A DNA stretch of 64,000 nucleotides from DATKLL01 sp035542475 (GCA_035542475.1 DATKLL010000053.1:1-64000), one strand, 5' to 3'; counted from the stretch's first letter, positions 44,693 through 53,727 are shown. Made by a program: numbers and translations. Notes: generated by a model from the sequence alone, not told the origin.

Positions 44693-45004
44693 ATGGCAGA
44701 TTTTACAACATCAAAGGCGCAGCCTGTTACCCAGATTCCCCTGAAAAGAATTGGTGATGTAAAGGGTAAAGAATCTGAAAAAGAAAAAAAAATGAGAAAA
44801 GTATGTGCTGATTTCGAGTCCATCTTTACCTATTACATGTTTAAGACAATGCGGCAAAGCATCCCTCAGAGTGGTTATTTTAAACAGAGTACCGGTAAAG
44901 ATGCATATAACATGTTATTTGATCAGAAAGTGGCCGAAGAGATGGCAAATAAAGGGAAAGAGGTAGGTTTACAACAGGCCCTTTTTAACCAGTTAAACAA
45001 ATAG
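44693..45004 (+). CDS. flgJ: Rod-binding protein, FlgJ N-terminal domain only
   Basis: 103 aa. It matches the rod-binding domain: DFESIFTYYMFKTMRQSIPQ and GKDAYNMLFDQKVAEEMANK. The muramidase domain that follows in enterobacterial FlgJ is absent; a separate hydrolase must open the wall, as in many delta- and epsilonproteobacteria. Last gene of the flgF-G-A-H-I transcript before the flgM sigma-28 site. Confidence 0.88.
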   Translation: MADFTTSKAQPVTQIPLKRIGDVKGKESEKEKKMRKVCADFESIFTYYMFKTMRQSIPQSGYFKQSTGKDAYNMLFDQKVAEEMANKGKEVGLQQALFNQLNK

Positions 45005-45032
45005 TCGCTAAGCGCGATATAAAAGGTTTTAT

Positions 45033-45060
45033 TAAAGTTTTATTGTCTTCTTGCCGATAT
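45033..45060 (+). promoter_or_regulatory. Sigma-28 promoter of flgM
   Basis: TAAAGTTT (45033-45040) and GCCGATAT (45053-45060), with a 16-nt gap from TAAA to the -10 box. It gives flgM expression that rises with free FliA, the usual feedback arrangement. Start of transcription near 45067; the ATG at 45097 has AAGGAG upstream. Confidence 0.8.
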
Positions 45061-45096
45061 ATGTGATAAAAGAAGAATCATAAGGAGATTCGCAAG

Positions 45097-45402
45097 ATGA
45101 AGATTTCTAAAGTCGATGATGCCGCATTACAAGCTCTTCAGCAGTATCAGAAAATTGACAAGGTTCAGAATGAGCCGGGCCCAAAAGTCGACGGAAATGC
45201 GGCACCAGAGGAGAAAGTAAATCTTTCCACCAAGGCAAGAGACATTCAGCAATTGCGAGATGCGGTGAGCCAGCTTCCTGATGTTCGTGAAGATAAGGTT
45301 CGTGAACTAAAAGATCAGGTAGAAAAAGGTGCTTACGATGTAAACGGGAAGAAAATTGCTGAGAAAATGGTGTCGGAGTCTCTTTTGGATATATTAGCCT
45401 GA
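45097..45402 (+). CDS. flgM: Anti-sigma-28 factor FlgM
   Basis: 101 aa. The C-terminal half shows the sigma-binding helix pair (DVREDKVRELKDQVEKGAY and IAEKMVSESLLDILA) and NLSTKARDIQ-type linker; the N-terminal part is disordered as usual. FlgM holds FliA until the hook is complete, then is exported. It stands in front of flgN-flgK-flgL, the common order. Confidence 0.92.
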   Translation: MKISKVDDAALQALQQYQKIDKVQNEPGPKVDGNAAPEEKVNLSTKARDIQQLRDAVSQLPDVREDKVRELKDQVEKGAYDVNGKKIAEKMVSESLLDILA

Positions 45403-45519
45403 CAAAATTTCCCCCATTTTCTTCAGATATTTCATCCCAAAGAGCCTACCGCGTCATTTGTGTAGATTAGGGTAAGTTTACCTATAAGATCATATAGTCC
45501 TTTGAAAATATTTGGTTTT

Positions 45520-45560
45520 TTGCGAAGGGAAATTGACGTATTGCTTAATCTTCTTCGCAA
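45520..45560 (+). repeat. Inverted repeat between flgM and flgN
   Basis: TTGCGAAG at 45520-45527 and CTTCGCAA at 45553-45560, 8 bp perfect, 25-nt loop. A smaller GGTAA...TTACC palindrome lies near 45471-45482. There is no T-run, so this is not a simple terminator; it could be an operator or an RNA stem that tunes flgN. Confidence 0.3.
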
Positions 45561-45618
45561 TGGCGCAAAAAGTGATCTACCTAGAGTTTTAAAGGAAGTA
45601 CTTATTTAGGATGCGGAC

Positions 45619-46158
45619 ATGATACAGCAGGATATGGGCCTTTATACAGATGAATTGTCCCCTCTTCTTGATTCATTGATAATTCTCCTGAAGGGAGAAG
45701 TTGTGGTTTATCGAGAGCTTCAGGCCGCAATCTCTCACGAAAAGATAACATTAATGAAACCTTCCCTCGAAAGGCTCCTCGAAAGTAACAGCAAAAAGGA
45801 AACGGTAATACTGAAAGCAAAAATGTTGGAGGACGGCAGGTTAAAGCTTATCAGGAAAATTGCAAAAATACTTGCCCTCGAGGAAAATGAGGTCAATTTA
45901 ACCGTGTTGTGTTCTTATGCGGATAATGATCAGAAGAAATGTTTGGAGGATTGTAAGTCTATATTAAGCAGTCTACTTGCCAACAACCGGGAAATGAATA
46001 AAAATAATAAGGAACTGGTTGATTTTTCTCTTCATTTTATGCAGGGGTCCGTCGATTTTATTCACAGTCTCCTCGCTTCCGCTTCGGCCTGTTACATGCC
46101 TTCGGGGAAAATGAGGCCCATTGCCCGGAATGGGAAGATGGTACAAACGGAAGGGTGA
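45619..46158 (+). CDS. flgN: FlgK/FlgL export chaperone FlgN
   Basis: 179 aa, mostly helical, acidic-basic mixed, as in FlgN. The N-terminal part (SLIILLKGEVVVYRELQAAI) and the charged helices SLERLLESNSKKETVILKAK match the family's pattern, and its place directly before flgK and flgL is diagnostic. It keeps the hook-filament junction proteins unfolded and docks them to FlhA. A 216-nt gap separates it from flgM; flgK starts 3 nt after its stop. Confidence 0.88.
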   Translation: MIQQDMGLYTDELSPLLDSLIILLKGEVVVYRELQAAISHEKITLMKPSLERLLESNSKKETVILKAKMLEDGRLKLIRKIAKILALEENEVNLTVLCSYADNDQKKCLEDCKSILSSLLANNREMNKNNKELVDFSLHFMQGSVDFIHSLLASASACYMPSGKMRPIARNGKMVQTEG

Positions 46159-46161
46159 ACT

Positions 46162-47847
46162 ATGGGAGATATAGGTCGTGTATTAAATACCGCAAGAGAT
46201 GCTATCTTAGCCAATCTTACCGCTTTGAATGTTACCGGGTCAAATGTCGCAAATGTTAATACACCGGGATACTCAAGGTTACGTCCTGACTTTGGCTCTA
46301 TCGGCGTCTTTAATACCTCGTCGGATCAACAGCAAGTCGGGGTTAAGATTATATCCATAGAGAGGCTCTATAATAAATATCTCGATGCCCAGGTAGTCCA
46401 GCAGGAGCCGAACGGCGCGTACAGTCAAGCCCAGTTGGATGTCCTAAATAATGTAGAAAGCATTTTCAATGAAAGCACCGGTGGGGGTATTAATGATTTG
46501 CTGTCACAATTCTGGAGTGCCTGGTCGCAACTGTCCGCGAATCCCAGCGGTATGACTGAGCGGGACTACCTGGTATCCGTCTCTCAGAGCCTTGCTTCTA
46601 CGTTCCGGCAGAGGGCCAACGACCTCCTTAAGATTCAGAACGACACGAACAATCAAATCTCTGATGCAGTGACGCAATTAAACGGTTACCTTGATCAGAT
46701 GGCGGATTTGAACGACAAGATTGTTCAGGTTGAAATAGCCGGTGGGAATGCGGCAAGTATGAGGGATCAAAGAACGGAGCTTCTGCGGAAAATCGGCCAA
46801 CTTGTCCAGGTGAATTATTATGAAGAGGCAAACGGTGCTCTTAACGTTTATATCTCCAACGGCAGATCCCTTGTAGAAGGTTCCAACGTCTGGAAGCTTG
46901 GTGTGCAGACCAACCCTAATAACTCGAATTACTATGATGTTGTTTTCCAGGATACGCCGACGGTTGCAATTAATGATAAACTGCAAGGGGGAAAGTTGGC
47001 CGGTCTCATCGATGCCAGAGATGCGCAGGTTGGCGGTTATCTTAATGATCTTGACAAAATGGCAGCAGCCATCATCAGCAATGTGAACGCACAGCACAGC
47101 TCAGGCTATGACCTGAACGGCAATGTTGGAGGAAACTTTTTTTCTCTGGCAGGGATCTATCCTCCTGTAGCGGCCAGCGGGAACACCTATGCCGGTACGG
47201 TGACTGCCGGAGGGTCTTATACAGGTACTAAACATAAAACCTACGAGGTGCAAATTGTAGCACCGGGGGCGCTTGGGGTTGCAACCTATAAAGTTTCATC
47301 CGACGGCGGAAATACATGGGGATCTGTACAAACCATGCCCGCTAACGGGAATATAACACTTGGTGAAGGAATAAACTTTACCTTCACGGCGGGTACCTTT
47401 GCGGCAAACGATACTTTCAGTGTTAATGCGACTTATCCAGCAGCGATTATGCAGGTAGATCCGGGTATTGTCGCTGATGTAGCAAAGATTGCCGCCTCAG
47501 CCACTGTCAATAAGGACGGTGATAACGCTGGTTTAATTGCCGCCATTCAGAACGATTCATCGTTAATGGGGGGCGGCTTGACAATTGATAATTATTATGA
47601 ATCACTTGTGTCAAAAATCGGCCAGAATATCGCAGATGCAAAAAACAACAACGACCAGCAAACAGCCATCCTGAACCAGATGGAAAGTCAGAGAGAGGCT
47701 GTTTCAGGGGTTTCCCTTGATGAAGAAATGATGAACATGATCAAGTATGAAGCCGCGTATAATGCCGCAGGAAGGCTGATCGGGGTTATTAATACAATGA
47801 TGGGTACGCTGATAAATTTGGGGATAGAAACGTCCATAAGTTCTTAA
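46162..47847 (+). CDS. flgK: Hook-filament junction protein FlgK (HAP1)
   Basis: 561 aa. Conserved N-terminus (NVTGSNVANVNTPGYSRLRP), DLLSQFWSAWSQLSANPSG, GGKLAGLIDARDAQVGGYLN, and C-terminal VSLDEEMMNMIKYEAAYNAA with ARxx. An inserted domain at about 334-428 is shared with FlgL below and carries an Asp-box SSDGGNTW (with TYKV before it). Secreted via FlgN; joins hook to filament. The insertion lies at the position of the variable outer domain. Confidence 0.95.
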   Translation: MGDIGRVLNTARDAILANLTALNVTGSNVANVNTPGYSRLRPDFGSIGVFNTSSDQQQVGVKIISIERLYNKYLDAQVVQQEPNGAYSQAQLDVLNNVESIFNESTGGGINDLLSQFWSAWSQLSANPSGMTERDYLVSVSQSLASTFRQRANDLLKIQNDTNNQISDAVTQLNGYLDQMADLNDKIVQVEIAGGNAASMRDQRTELLRKIGQLVQVNYYEEANGALNVYISNGRSLVEGSNVWKLGVQTNPNNSNYYDVVFQDTPTVAINDKLQGGKLAGLIDARDAQVGGYLNDLDKMAAAIISNVNAQHSSGYDLNGNVGGNFFSLAGIYPPVAASGNTYAGTVTAGGSYTGTKHKTYEVQIVAPGALGVATYKVSSDGGNTWGSVQTMPANGNITLGEGINFTFTAGTFAANDTFSVNATYPAAIMQVDPGIVADVAKIAASATVNKDGDNAGLIAAIQNDSSLMGGGLTIDNYYESLVSKIGQNIADAKNNNDQQTAILNQMESQREAVSGVSLDEEMMNMIKYEAAYNAAGRLIGVINTMMGTLINLGIETSISS

Positions 47848-47916
47848 ACATGAGTTCATGGTGCTATTGAAATATGACGGATGCTTTGGATTTAGGCAGG
47901 TGCAAAGGGTGAAATT

Positions 47917-49116
47917 ATGATTACGCGCGTTAGCGATAACATGAAGTTCGATTTACTGAATAACAGTATGTCCGGTATTCAGCTTCAGTATAACGATCTG
48001 ATGGAGAAATTATCCACACAGAAGCAGGTTAACAGACCTTCTGATGATCCGCTCGGTATGGGCAAAATTCTTGATTACAGGAGTGCACTAGCGCAGATAA
48101 CGAATTATAAGGGAAATATTGACAGCAGTAAGTCATGGCTTTCTTCCGTAGAATCAAATTTATCACATGTAAGCGACATCCTGACAAGCATCAAATCAAC
48201 AGCAATCTCACAGGCCAGTGCGACGGCGTCAGCTTCAACGAGGCAGATTGCGGCCGATTCCCTCCAGCCGCTTATTGACGAAATCCGTTCGCTCGCCAAT
48301 ACAAAATTCGGGAACAGGTATTTCTTCTCCGGTACAAGAACTGATACAGAGCCATTCTCCGAGACTGCATCGGCAGTTTCGCGAATTGATACTCCTGTTG
48401 CCGCAACCGGGAATACATTTGATGGAACCGTAACTTCGGGCGGCGCCTATACAGGTACCGCAAACAAGACCTATGCGGTCAAGATCATCACGGGCGGGAC
48501 TCTTGCTGCCTCAACATACCAGATTTCTGCAGACGGCGGGAAAACCTGGGGAGCTGTGCAGACAAATCTTAGCGCCCCTGTGACTATTGGTGACGGAATA
48601 CAGCTTACGTTTACGGCAGGAGCCACAAATCCGGTATCAAATGACATTTTCTATGTTCATGCCTATGCACCGGGCTATTACAATGGCAACGGCGAAGAAC
48701 TCTCCAGTGAAGTCAGCAATGGAGTTACAATTAATTATAGTATCACGGGAGAAGAGGTGTTTACAAATCAGGGCAAAGGTACTGTCGACATTTTCAAGGT
48801 ATTGGACGATTTGAAAACCGCACTTGTGAACAACGATGCGAACGGTATAACCAGTCAACTTGATCTCCTTGATCAGGCGGGCGCTCAAATCTCCCGCTAT
48901 GTGGGACAATGCGGGACCAGGACAAACGGTCTGGATGCCTCAAGTTCCGCGCTTGATGATATGAACACACGGCTGACCAGCCTTAAGTCGAATATAGAAG
49001 ACGCTGATGTAGCAAAGCTGGCAACAGAGTTCCAGATGAAGCAATTAGCTTTGGAAGCTACTTATAAAATGGCAGGCGACTTAGGGAGCATGTCTATCAT
49101 CGGATTTCTTAAATAG
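47917..49116 (+). CDS. flgL: Hook-filament junction protein FlgL (HAP3)
   Basis: 399 aa, longer than usual (~300) because of an inserted domain (about 158-255). Conserved ends: the N-terminal STQKQVNRPSDDPLGMGKIL and the C-terminal DVAKLATEFQMKQLALEATY, like flagellin. The insertion contains SADGGKTW and reads much like the FlgK one (TPVAATGNTFDGTV against PPVAASGNTYAGTV). Follows flgK in the same transcript; csrA comes next. Confidence 0.94.
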   Translation: MITRVSDNMKFDLLNNSMSGIQLQYNDLMEKLSTQKQVNRPSDDPLGMGKILDYRSALAQITNYKGNIDSSKSWLSSVESNLSHVSDILTSIKSTAISQASATASASTRQIAADSLQPLIDEIRSLANTKFGNRYFFSGTRTDTEPFSETASAVSRIDTPVAATGNTFDGTVTSGGAYTGTANKTYAVKIITGGTLAASTYQISADGGKTWGAVQTNLSAPVTIGDGIQLTFTAGATNPVSNDIFYVHAYAPGYYNGNGEELSSEVSNGVTINYSITGEEVFTNQGKGTVDIFKVLDDLKTALVNNDANGITSQLDLLDQAGAQISRYVGQCGTRTNGLDASSSALDDMNTRLTSLKSNIEDADVAKLATEFQMKQLALEATYKMAGDLGSMSIIGFLK

Positions 49117-49150
49117 AAGTATGATTCCCACGATATAACAGGGAGTAATG

Positions 49151-49393
49151 ATGTTAATCCTGACACGGAAGTTGGGCGAGGCAATCACGATAAGTGATGA
49201 TATTAAAATTACTGTTCTCGAAACAAAAGGGAAACAAGTAAAGCTTGGAATTGAGGCACCAGCCCATATCACTGTTCACCGAGCGGAAATATACCAGCTC
49301 ATCAGGGAACAAAATATCCAAGCTGCAAAAGTGGATAGTATCGAGAAAGAGACACTTCCCGATATATTGACCGGATTAAAAAGTTTGTTTTAA
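49151..49393 (+). CDS. csrA: RNA-binding translational regulator CsrA
   Basis: 80 aa from the second of two tandem ATGs, with GGGAG 5 nt upstream; the first is too close to that site. N-terminus MLILTRKLGEAITISDDIKI and VHRAEIYQLI with Arg44 region intact; dimeric beta fold. CsrA binds GGA in RNA hairpins and blocks translation. In the FliW/CsrA/flagellin system FliW releases CsrA; here csrA and fliW are adjacent and the fliC leader has matching sites. Confidence 0.96.
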   Translation: MLILTRKLGEAITISDDIKITVLETKGKQVKLGIEAPAHITVHRAEIYQLIREQNIQAAKVDSIEKETLPDILTGLKSLF

Positions 49394-49463
49394 AAGATCA
49401 ACAAAAGCCTTGAATGTACATAAACAATAATTTGCCAATATACGATATAGGGAGATTTGTAGA

Positions 49464-49955
49464 GTGAATGTAGTTACTGCCCGCTTTGGGGAGATAGAAG
49501 TAGATGAATCCAAGATCATTAACATGCAGGGAGGGATCATCGGGTTTGAACACCTGAAGAAATATATACTGCATATGCAGGATGAAAAGAACCCATTCTG
49601 GTGGTACCAGTCCCTTGATGACGGTAAAATCGCATTCGTTGTGATCAATCCATTTATTGCAAAGGCTGACTATGAACCGGTGATAAGCGATAATGATATA
49701 AAATTTCTGGAAATAAAAGGTCCGGACGATGTCGTACTGCTTGCGATTGTGACCATACTTCAGAACCCATTTTCAGTTTCTGCCAACCTCAGAGCGCCTA
49801 TTGTGATCAATGCAGAGAAAAGAATTGCCAAACAGATTATCCTTGAAGATCAGACATATCCTGTTAAATACTACCTGACAACTGGGCCTGCTGACGAAGC
49901 TGCCGCAACAGGAGATAGTGAAAAACCCAATAACTGCAAGACTGCTTCCTTATGA
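49464..49955 (+). CDS. fliW: Flagellar assembly factor FliW
   Basis: 163 aa from a GTG (49464) with GGAG 9 nt upstream. Family strings: TARFGEIEVDESKIINMQGG, IIGFEHLKKYIL, PFWWYQSLDDGKIAFVVINP and VTILQNPFSVSANLRAPIVI. FliW is a protein partner of flagellin and CsrA: free flagellin titrates FliW so CsrA can act. Located right behind csrA, as in most genomes with the pair. Confidence 0.95.
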   Translation: MNVVTARFGEIEVDESKIINMQGGIIGFEHLKKYILHMQDEKNPFWWYQSLDDGKIAFVVINPFIAKADYEPVISDNDIKFLEIKGPDDVVLLAIVTILQNPFSVSANLRAPIVINAEKRIAKQIILEDQTYPVKYYLTTGPADEAAATGDSEKPNNCKTASL

Positions 49956-49990
49956 AGAAAGGCGGGATTAATAATTTGTGGCGCTGTTCT

Positions 49991-50320
49991 TTAAGCAGAA
50001 TGGTGAAAAATGATGCCGATGAGTTCCCCCAATTTCGTATATAGATTTTGAAGGTCTTCGGGCGGGATTTCGCGTATAACCTTTCCAGTATCTTTCTCTT
50101 TGACGATTACACTAACTTCCCTATTTTTATCCCCGTAGGTCGAGAAGGTCACACTGATATTACTCGATTGAATATGTGCCTGAATTTGCTCGACCATTTG
50201 CTTTACTTCTTCAGAAGTTACAGGTTTGGATTCTTCAGGCGCTCTTCCAGAAGGTTCTTTTTGGGGCACATTATCATACACTGTCGGAGTCCCCGTCGTA
50301 TTTATGCTTGAAATATTCAT
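49991..50320 (-). CDS. flaG: Flagellar protein FlaG
   Basis: 109 aa. The FlaG domain is C-terminal: VSVIVKEKDTGKVIREIPPE and DLQNLYTKLGELIGIIF. The N-terminal half is polar, Pro/Glu/Ser-rich. FlaG affects filament length in several bacteria. It has its own sigma-28 promoter at 50354-50381, with fliT-like, fliS and fliD behind it in the same direction. Convergent with fliW. Confidence 0.9.
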   Translation of the reverse strand: MNISSINTTGTPTVYDNVPQKEPSGRAPEESKPVTSEEVKQMVEQIQAHIQSSNISVTFSTYGDKNREVSVIVKEKDTGKVIREIPPEDLQNLYTKLGELIGIIFHHSA

Positions 50321-50353
50321 TTTTGAACCTCGATCATACTCCTTACGATCTAT

Positions 50354-50381
50354 ATATCGGCATTCTATGGGAAAAACTTTA
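50354..50381 (-). promoter_or_regulatory. Sigma-28 promoter of flaG
   Basis: Minus strand TAAAGTTT then GCCGATAT, 16-nt gap, both boxes close to consensus. Start of transcription near 50347, about 27 nt before the flaG ATG; GAGG lies before the ATG. Confidence 0.8.
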
Positions 50382-50393
50382 TACTACGTATCT

Positions 50394-50849
50394 CTATGTT
50401 TTAACGTCCAAAAAGCGGGACTCCCCGGATTTTCCTCTATAGCCCTTGAACCACGTTTGACTGTTGGCGATCCCGGATAAATCGTTTTTCAGTTTATCGA
50501 GTTCATCTTCTGCAGCGACTTCACAATCCTTGTTTAATCGTTGGGTTTTATTAATTACCTGTTCGAGGGTTGCCATAAGAGATTGGATTCGCTTCCTTGT
50601 TTCCGGCGCTTCATAAGAGGGATTTGACTCCCTGATACGGCTGATTGCAGCGTCCAATTTGCTAATATAGGCCATAAGATTGTGTCGCCGAATGATCAGC
50701 ATTTCAACTGCTTCTACATTATGCTGTTCGATCATATCTTTCAGTGATGTAGTTGCAGACATGAAACCTTTAAAAATAGCGATTTTTTGCTCTAGTAATT
50801 CGCAGAGTCTGGGAAGATCGGATGCTGCTGTTGATTTTTGTTCTGTCAT
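50394..50849 (-). CDS. FliT-like chaperone (helical)
   Basis: 151 aa, nearly all helix: LCELLEQKIAIFKGFMSATT, MLIIRRHNLMAYISKLDAAI. The layout and place 2 nt after fliS and before flaG fit FliT or a FlgN/FliT-type chaperone for FliD. The C-terminal ~30 residues (FKGYRGKSGESRFLDVKT) are not typical. Assigned by position, so moderate. Confidence 0.65.
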   Translation of the reverse strand: MTEQKSTAASDLPRLCELLEQKIAIFKGFMSATTSLKDMIEQHNVEAVEMLIIRRHNLMAYISKLDAAISRIRESNPSYEAPETRKRIQSLMATLEQVINKTQRLNKDCEVAAEDELDKLKNDLSGIANSQTWFKGYRGKSGESRFLDVKT

Positions 50850-50851
50850 GG

Positions 50852-51298
50852 CTACGCCCTCATTTCTCTCCTGACGGGTTCCTTTTCCCGATCATTAATT
50901 TGATGAAATGCCTTGTTCATATCCCTGCGCTGACCGTTAAGGATTTCTTCCCACGCCGATTTCAGCTCCACTAACATCCAGACAATGTGATCCATTGCTC
51001 TTAAGTCTCTTTTCAAGTCCGCTTCCGTTAAGTGATGTATCATGTAAAAGTAAAGGGCGTGTAAGTTTGAAGCTACTTCGCCCCCTTTCTTTAAATCGAG
51101 TGCGGAGTCAAGGGCGCTAATAAAATCCTGTGCTTTAATTAACGCCTGCGCTTTTTCTTCATAATCATGGGAGATATACTTTGCCTTAGCAATCTTCAAA
51201 TTCTTTATAGCTTCTTCATAGCACATCAAAACGAGTCTCTTGGGGTCTGCTGTCATTACTCCTGCTTGCTGGTAGGCTCCTATGCCTTTACCGTACAT
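50852..51298 (-). CDS. fliS: Flagellin export chaperone FliS
   Basis: 148 aa. Family start YGKGIGAYQQAGVMTADPKR and LVLMCYEEAIKNLKIAKAKY (split), then the conserved Tyr/Leu helices and an L-h-x-M-h-x-x-I-x-x-M-L pattern (HIVWMLVELKSAWEEIL). FliS caps the C-terminus of flagellin before export. fliD lies upstream on the same transcript, the fliT-like gene downstream. AAGGAGG is seen before the ATG. Confidence 0.94.
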   Translation of the reverse strand: MYGKGIGAYQQAGVMTADPKRLVLMCYEEAIKNLKIAKAKYISHDYEEKAQALIKAQDFISALDSALDLKKGGEVASNLHALYFYMIHHLTEADLKRDLRAMDHIVWMLVELKSAWEEILNGQRRDMNKAFHQINDREKEPVRREMRA

Positions 51299-51331
51299 AT
51301 ATTCTATCCTCCTTATCTTAAGCTACAATTA

Positions 51332-53629
51332 TCATAATGATTTCCAGCCATCAGCTGCGGCATTAAGCTGCCCGAGAAGCCAGTTGCTCTGATTCTGGAT
51401 ATTACTTAAAGCTGTTTCCATTGTTATAAAGCTTTTGATCATTTGTTGTTTTTTCTGATCAAGCTGGGCGTTCATCTGATCTATTCTCGTCTGAAAGTTA
51501 TCGATACTATTTTGAAGTGATGTCTCTTTGAAAGAAACATAGCCGCTGTAAGGGTCGGTGATATTAAAAAGGGCGCGGTCCAAAAGGTCCGCCGTGCCGA
51601 TTGTCAGCTTGACAGTCCCGATGTCGCCTGTGTCTGTTCCCAAATATTTTACTGAAAGTCCCGCTGTATTGGCGTTGCCCGTGTTTCCCGTCAGGACCTG
51701 TCCGGCGCCAGTGGCAGCCTCGCCATTTATTGTACCTGCCACGTTTAGTCCATTATTGACCGTTTGATCTGAGCTCCATAAAAGGTGGTTATCCTCTGAT
51801 ATTGTGAAGCTCCTGCTTCCATAGCTGTTATCGGTGAGAACGACATGGTTGCTGCCGTCGTTGGAAGCTGTTACATTTAATGCTTGACCGCCGGTCTGGC
51901 CACCGGGGTTGGTGCTGAGAACGGTGCCAAAATCGAGGCCTCTCCCGGATGGTTCGGTGATACTGAGGGCAAGCTGGCTTGTCCCGGAAGATTTGTCGGT
52001 GACCACAATCCGGCCCGAAGAATCAATGGCTGCGGTCACATTATTAGAGAACGCGTTTTGTATGGCTGTCAGAAGCCCCTGGACCGTGTCCGTCCCCACA
52101 TCGTTAATTGTGTAGCTCCCTGTGACGGAGCCTCCATTCCGGTCAGTTCCCGAAAAATTGATAACATCCCCATTTTGTAGGGTGGCGTCCTTGATATTGT
52201 TCCAGTTAGTCCCTGACGTAATCGGGTTTGAATCGTTCTGCTGGAGATGGGCACTCCCGGCCAGCATCTGCATTGATACAGCCGTGTTTATGGCATTGAT
52301 AATGTCAGTTACGGTCATACCCGCGGTCAGGGAGATCGCTGCCGTAATATTGTCTTTAATCGTCATGGTTTCAGCACTGCCAAGGGTGCCGCCGACTGCG
52401 GTGTCAGAGGTTGATGTACTTCGTGTTGCCGCAGTATCGATGTGAACCGCGTATTGCCCTGCCTTCGAATTTTGCGTGTGCGCTACATAATCAAGGCTGT
52501 TTGACGATGTCGTGCCCTGGCCCGCAAATAGTGACACGATATCACTGAAGTTGGTCTCAAGGTAATTTGTTAAGGTCGTGTCGTCGATACTCAATTGTCC
52601 TTTGTCATCGAGGCTTATCCCCGCGAGACCTAGGATGGAGAACTGGCCGTTGACGCCCCATACAGGCTGGGTGATAACGGATGTAAGGTCAGACTTTACG
52701 GAAAGAAGCGTCCCATCTCCGAAGAGGACGCCTCCCGTTGTCTTTGTGGTAGTGTCATACGAGAACTGTTTGCTGATATAGGACATCACATTGTTGTAAT
52801 CGGTTACAAAGGTTTGGATATTTTTCTTGATGGTATCCGTGTCACGTGTGACATTGAGATTGATGGTTGTGTCGTTGTCCGCATGGAGCAGATTCAAAGT
52901 AACACCGGGTATAACATCATCGATAGTATTTGAAGAATTGTGTACAGCTACGTCGTCAATATTGACGGTGGAGTCCTGACCGTCGATTATTACATGGCTC
53001 CCCCAGCTGAATAGATCATTTGTTATGCTTATCCCCTGGGCGCCCGTCGTTGTGCTTGTGATAATCAGCCGGTGATCGGTACTGCTGAAGTTCAACACGG
53101 ATGCCGTGACCCCGGCGTTCAGTTTATTGATATTGTTTGCTACATCATTCAAGCTGTCCGTCGCGTTTACAGTCAGCGTCTTCCCGTTGATGATAATGTC
53201 GCCGGTATAGCTCCCCCCCATGGCTGCTGTGGCGTCGGCGAAGGTGCCGGAGGATAGTTTCTCCGCTGTTGCCAGATTCACTACTTTTACAGTGTAGCTG
53301 TCCGGTGCAGCGGACGTGTCTGCGGAGGCGGAAAGCAAGTCTTCAGCCTGAACAGAGCTGTTGTCGGTGGACATCACCGTCTTAAACGCGTTAAAGCTGT
53401 CAGGGTCATTTAGGGCGTCTGCCGCCGTCTTCAAAGTGAGAAGTTGTGTATTGAACGATTGCCACTCCTTGAGCTTCGCCTGGTAGTCGCTTTGCTGGTT
53501 CGAAACAAGAGTAACACTTTTTTGATCGACTGCGATCAATTGAGTGACTATGCTGCTCCAGTCAATTCCGCTGGAAAGACCGCTTATAAAACTGGTTCCT
53601 ATGTTGCTGCCCACATTGGTAGTAGCCAT
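51332..53629 (-). CDS. fliD: Filament cap protein FliD
   Basis: 765 aa, long for FliD (usually 450-680). N-terminal FliD domain (FISGLSSGIDWSSIVTQLIA) and C-terminal FliD_C with the coiled coil NSIDNFQTRIDQMNAQLDQK and MIKSFITMETALSNIQNQSN. The middle is enlarged with Ser/Thr/Gly/Asp-rich beta domains (about 400-620), which likely face the medium. It caps the filament and folds incoming flagellin. Start ATG has AAGGAG upstream. It is under the sigma-28 promoter at 53700. Confidence 0.95.
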   Translation of the reverse strand: MATTNVGSNIGTSFISGLSSGIDWSSIVTQLIAVDQKSVTLVSNQQSDYQAKLKEWQSFNTQLLTLKTAADALNDPDSFNAFKTVMSTDNSSVQAEDLLSASADTSAAPDSYTVKVVNLATAEKLSSGTFADATAAMGGSYTGDIIINGKTLTVNATDSLNDVANNINKLNAGVTASVLNFSSTDHRLIITSTTTGAQGISITNDLFSWGSHVIIDGQDSTVNIDDVAVHNSSNTIDDVIPGVTLNLLHADNDTTINLNVTRDTDTIKKNIQTFVTDYNNVMSYISKQFSYDTTTKTTGGVLFGDGTLLSVKSDLTSVITQPVWGVNGQFSILGLAGISLDDKGQLSIDDTTLTNYLETNFSDIVSLFAGQGTTSSNSLDYVAHTQNSKAGQYAVHIDTAATRSTSTSDTAVGGTLGSAETMTIKDNITAAISLTAGMTVTDIINAINTAVSMQMLAGSAHLQQNDSNPITSGTNWNNIKDATLQNGDVINFSGTDRNGGSVTGSYTINDVGTDTVQGLLTAIQNAFSNNVTAAIDSSGRIVVTDKSSGTSQLALSITEPSGRGLDFGTVLSTNPGGQTGGQALNVTASNDGSNHVVLTDNSYGSRSFTISEDNHLLWSSDQTVNNGLNVAGTINGEAATGAGQVLTGNTGNANTAGLSVKYLGTDTGDIGTVKLTIGTADLLDRALFNITDPYSGYVSFKETSLQNSIDNFQTRIDQMNAQLDQKKQQMIKSFITMETALSNIQNQSNWLLGQLNAAADGWKSL

Positions 53630-53657
53630 CCGATACTCCTTTCTTATGCTACCATCA

Positions 53658-53683
53658 GGCGTTTACGATGAATGTTAAACGCC
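53658..53683 (-). promoter_or_regulatory. Hairpin in the fliD leader
   Basis: GGCGTTTA and TAAACGCC (8 bp, 10-nt loop) fall between the predicted sigma-28 start and the fliD ribosome site. It may protect or regulate the mRNA; there is no GGA in the loop, so CsrA binding is not indicated. Confidence 0.4.
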
Positions 53684-53699
53684 CCGTACTTTATTATCA

Positions 53700-53727
53700 T
53701 TATCGGCAAAATATTCCCCACACTTGA
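53700..53727 (-). promoter_or_regulatory. Sigma-28 promoter of fliD
   Basis: Minus strand TCAAGTGT, 16-nt gap after TCAA, then a full GCCGATAA. Transcription starts near 53690, giving a ~60-nt leader with a hairpin. It should serve fliD-fliS-fliT-like. Confidence 0.82.

Noticed and set aside
52122..52445. Plus-strand frames opposite fliD
   Set aside because: Shadow frames of the Thr/Ser/Asp/Gly-rich fliD sequence.
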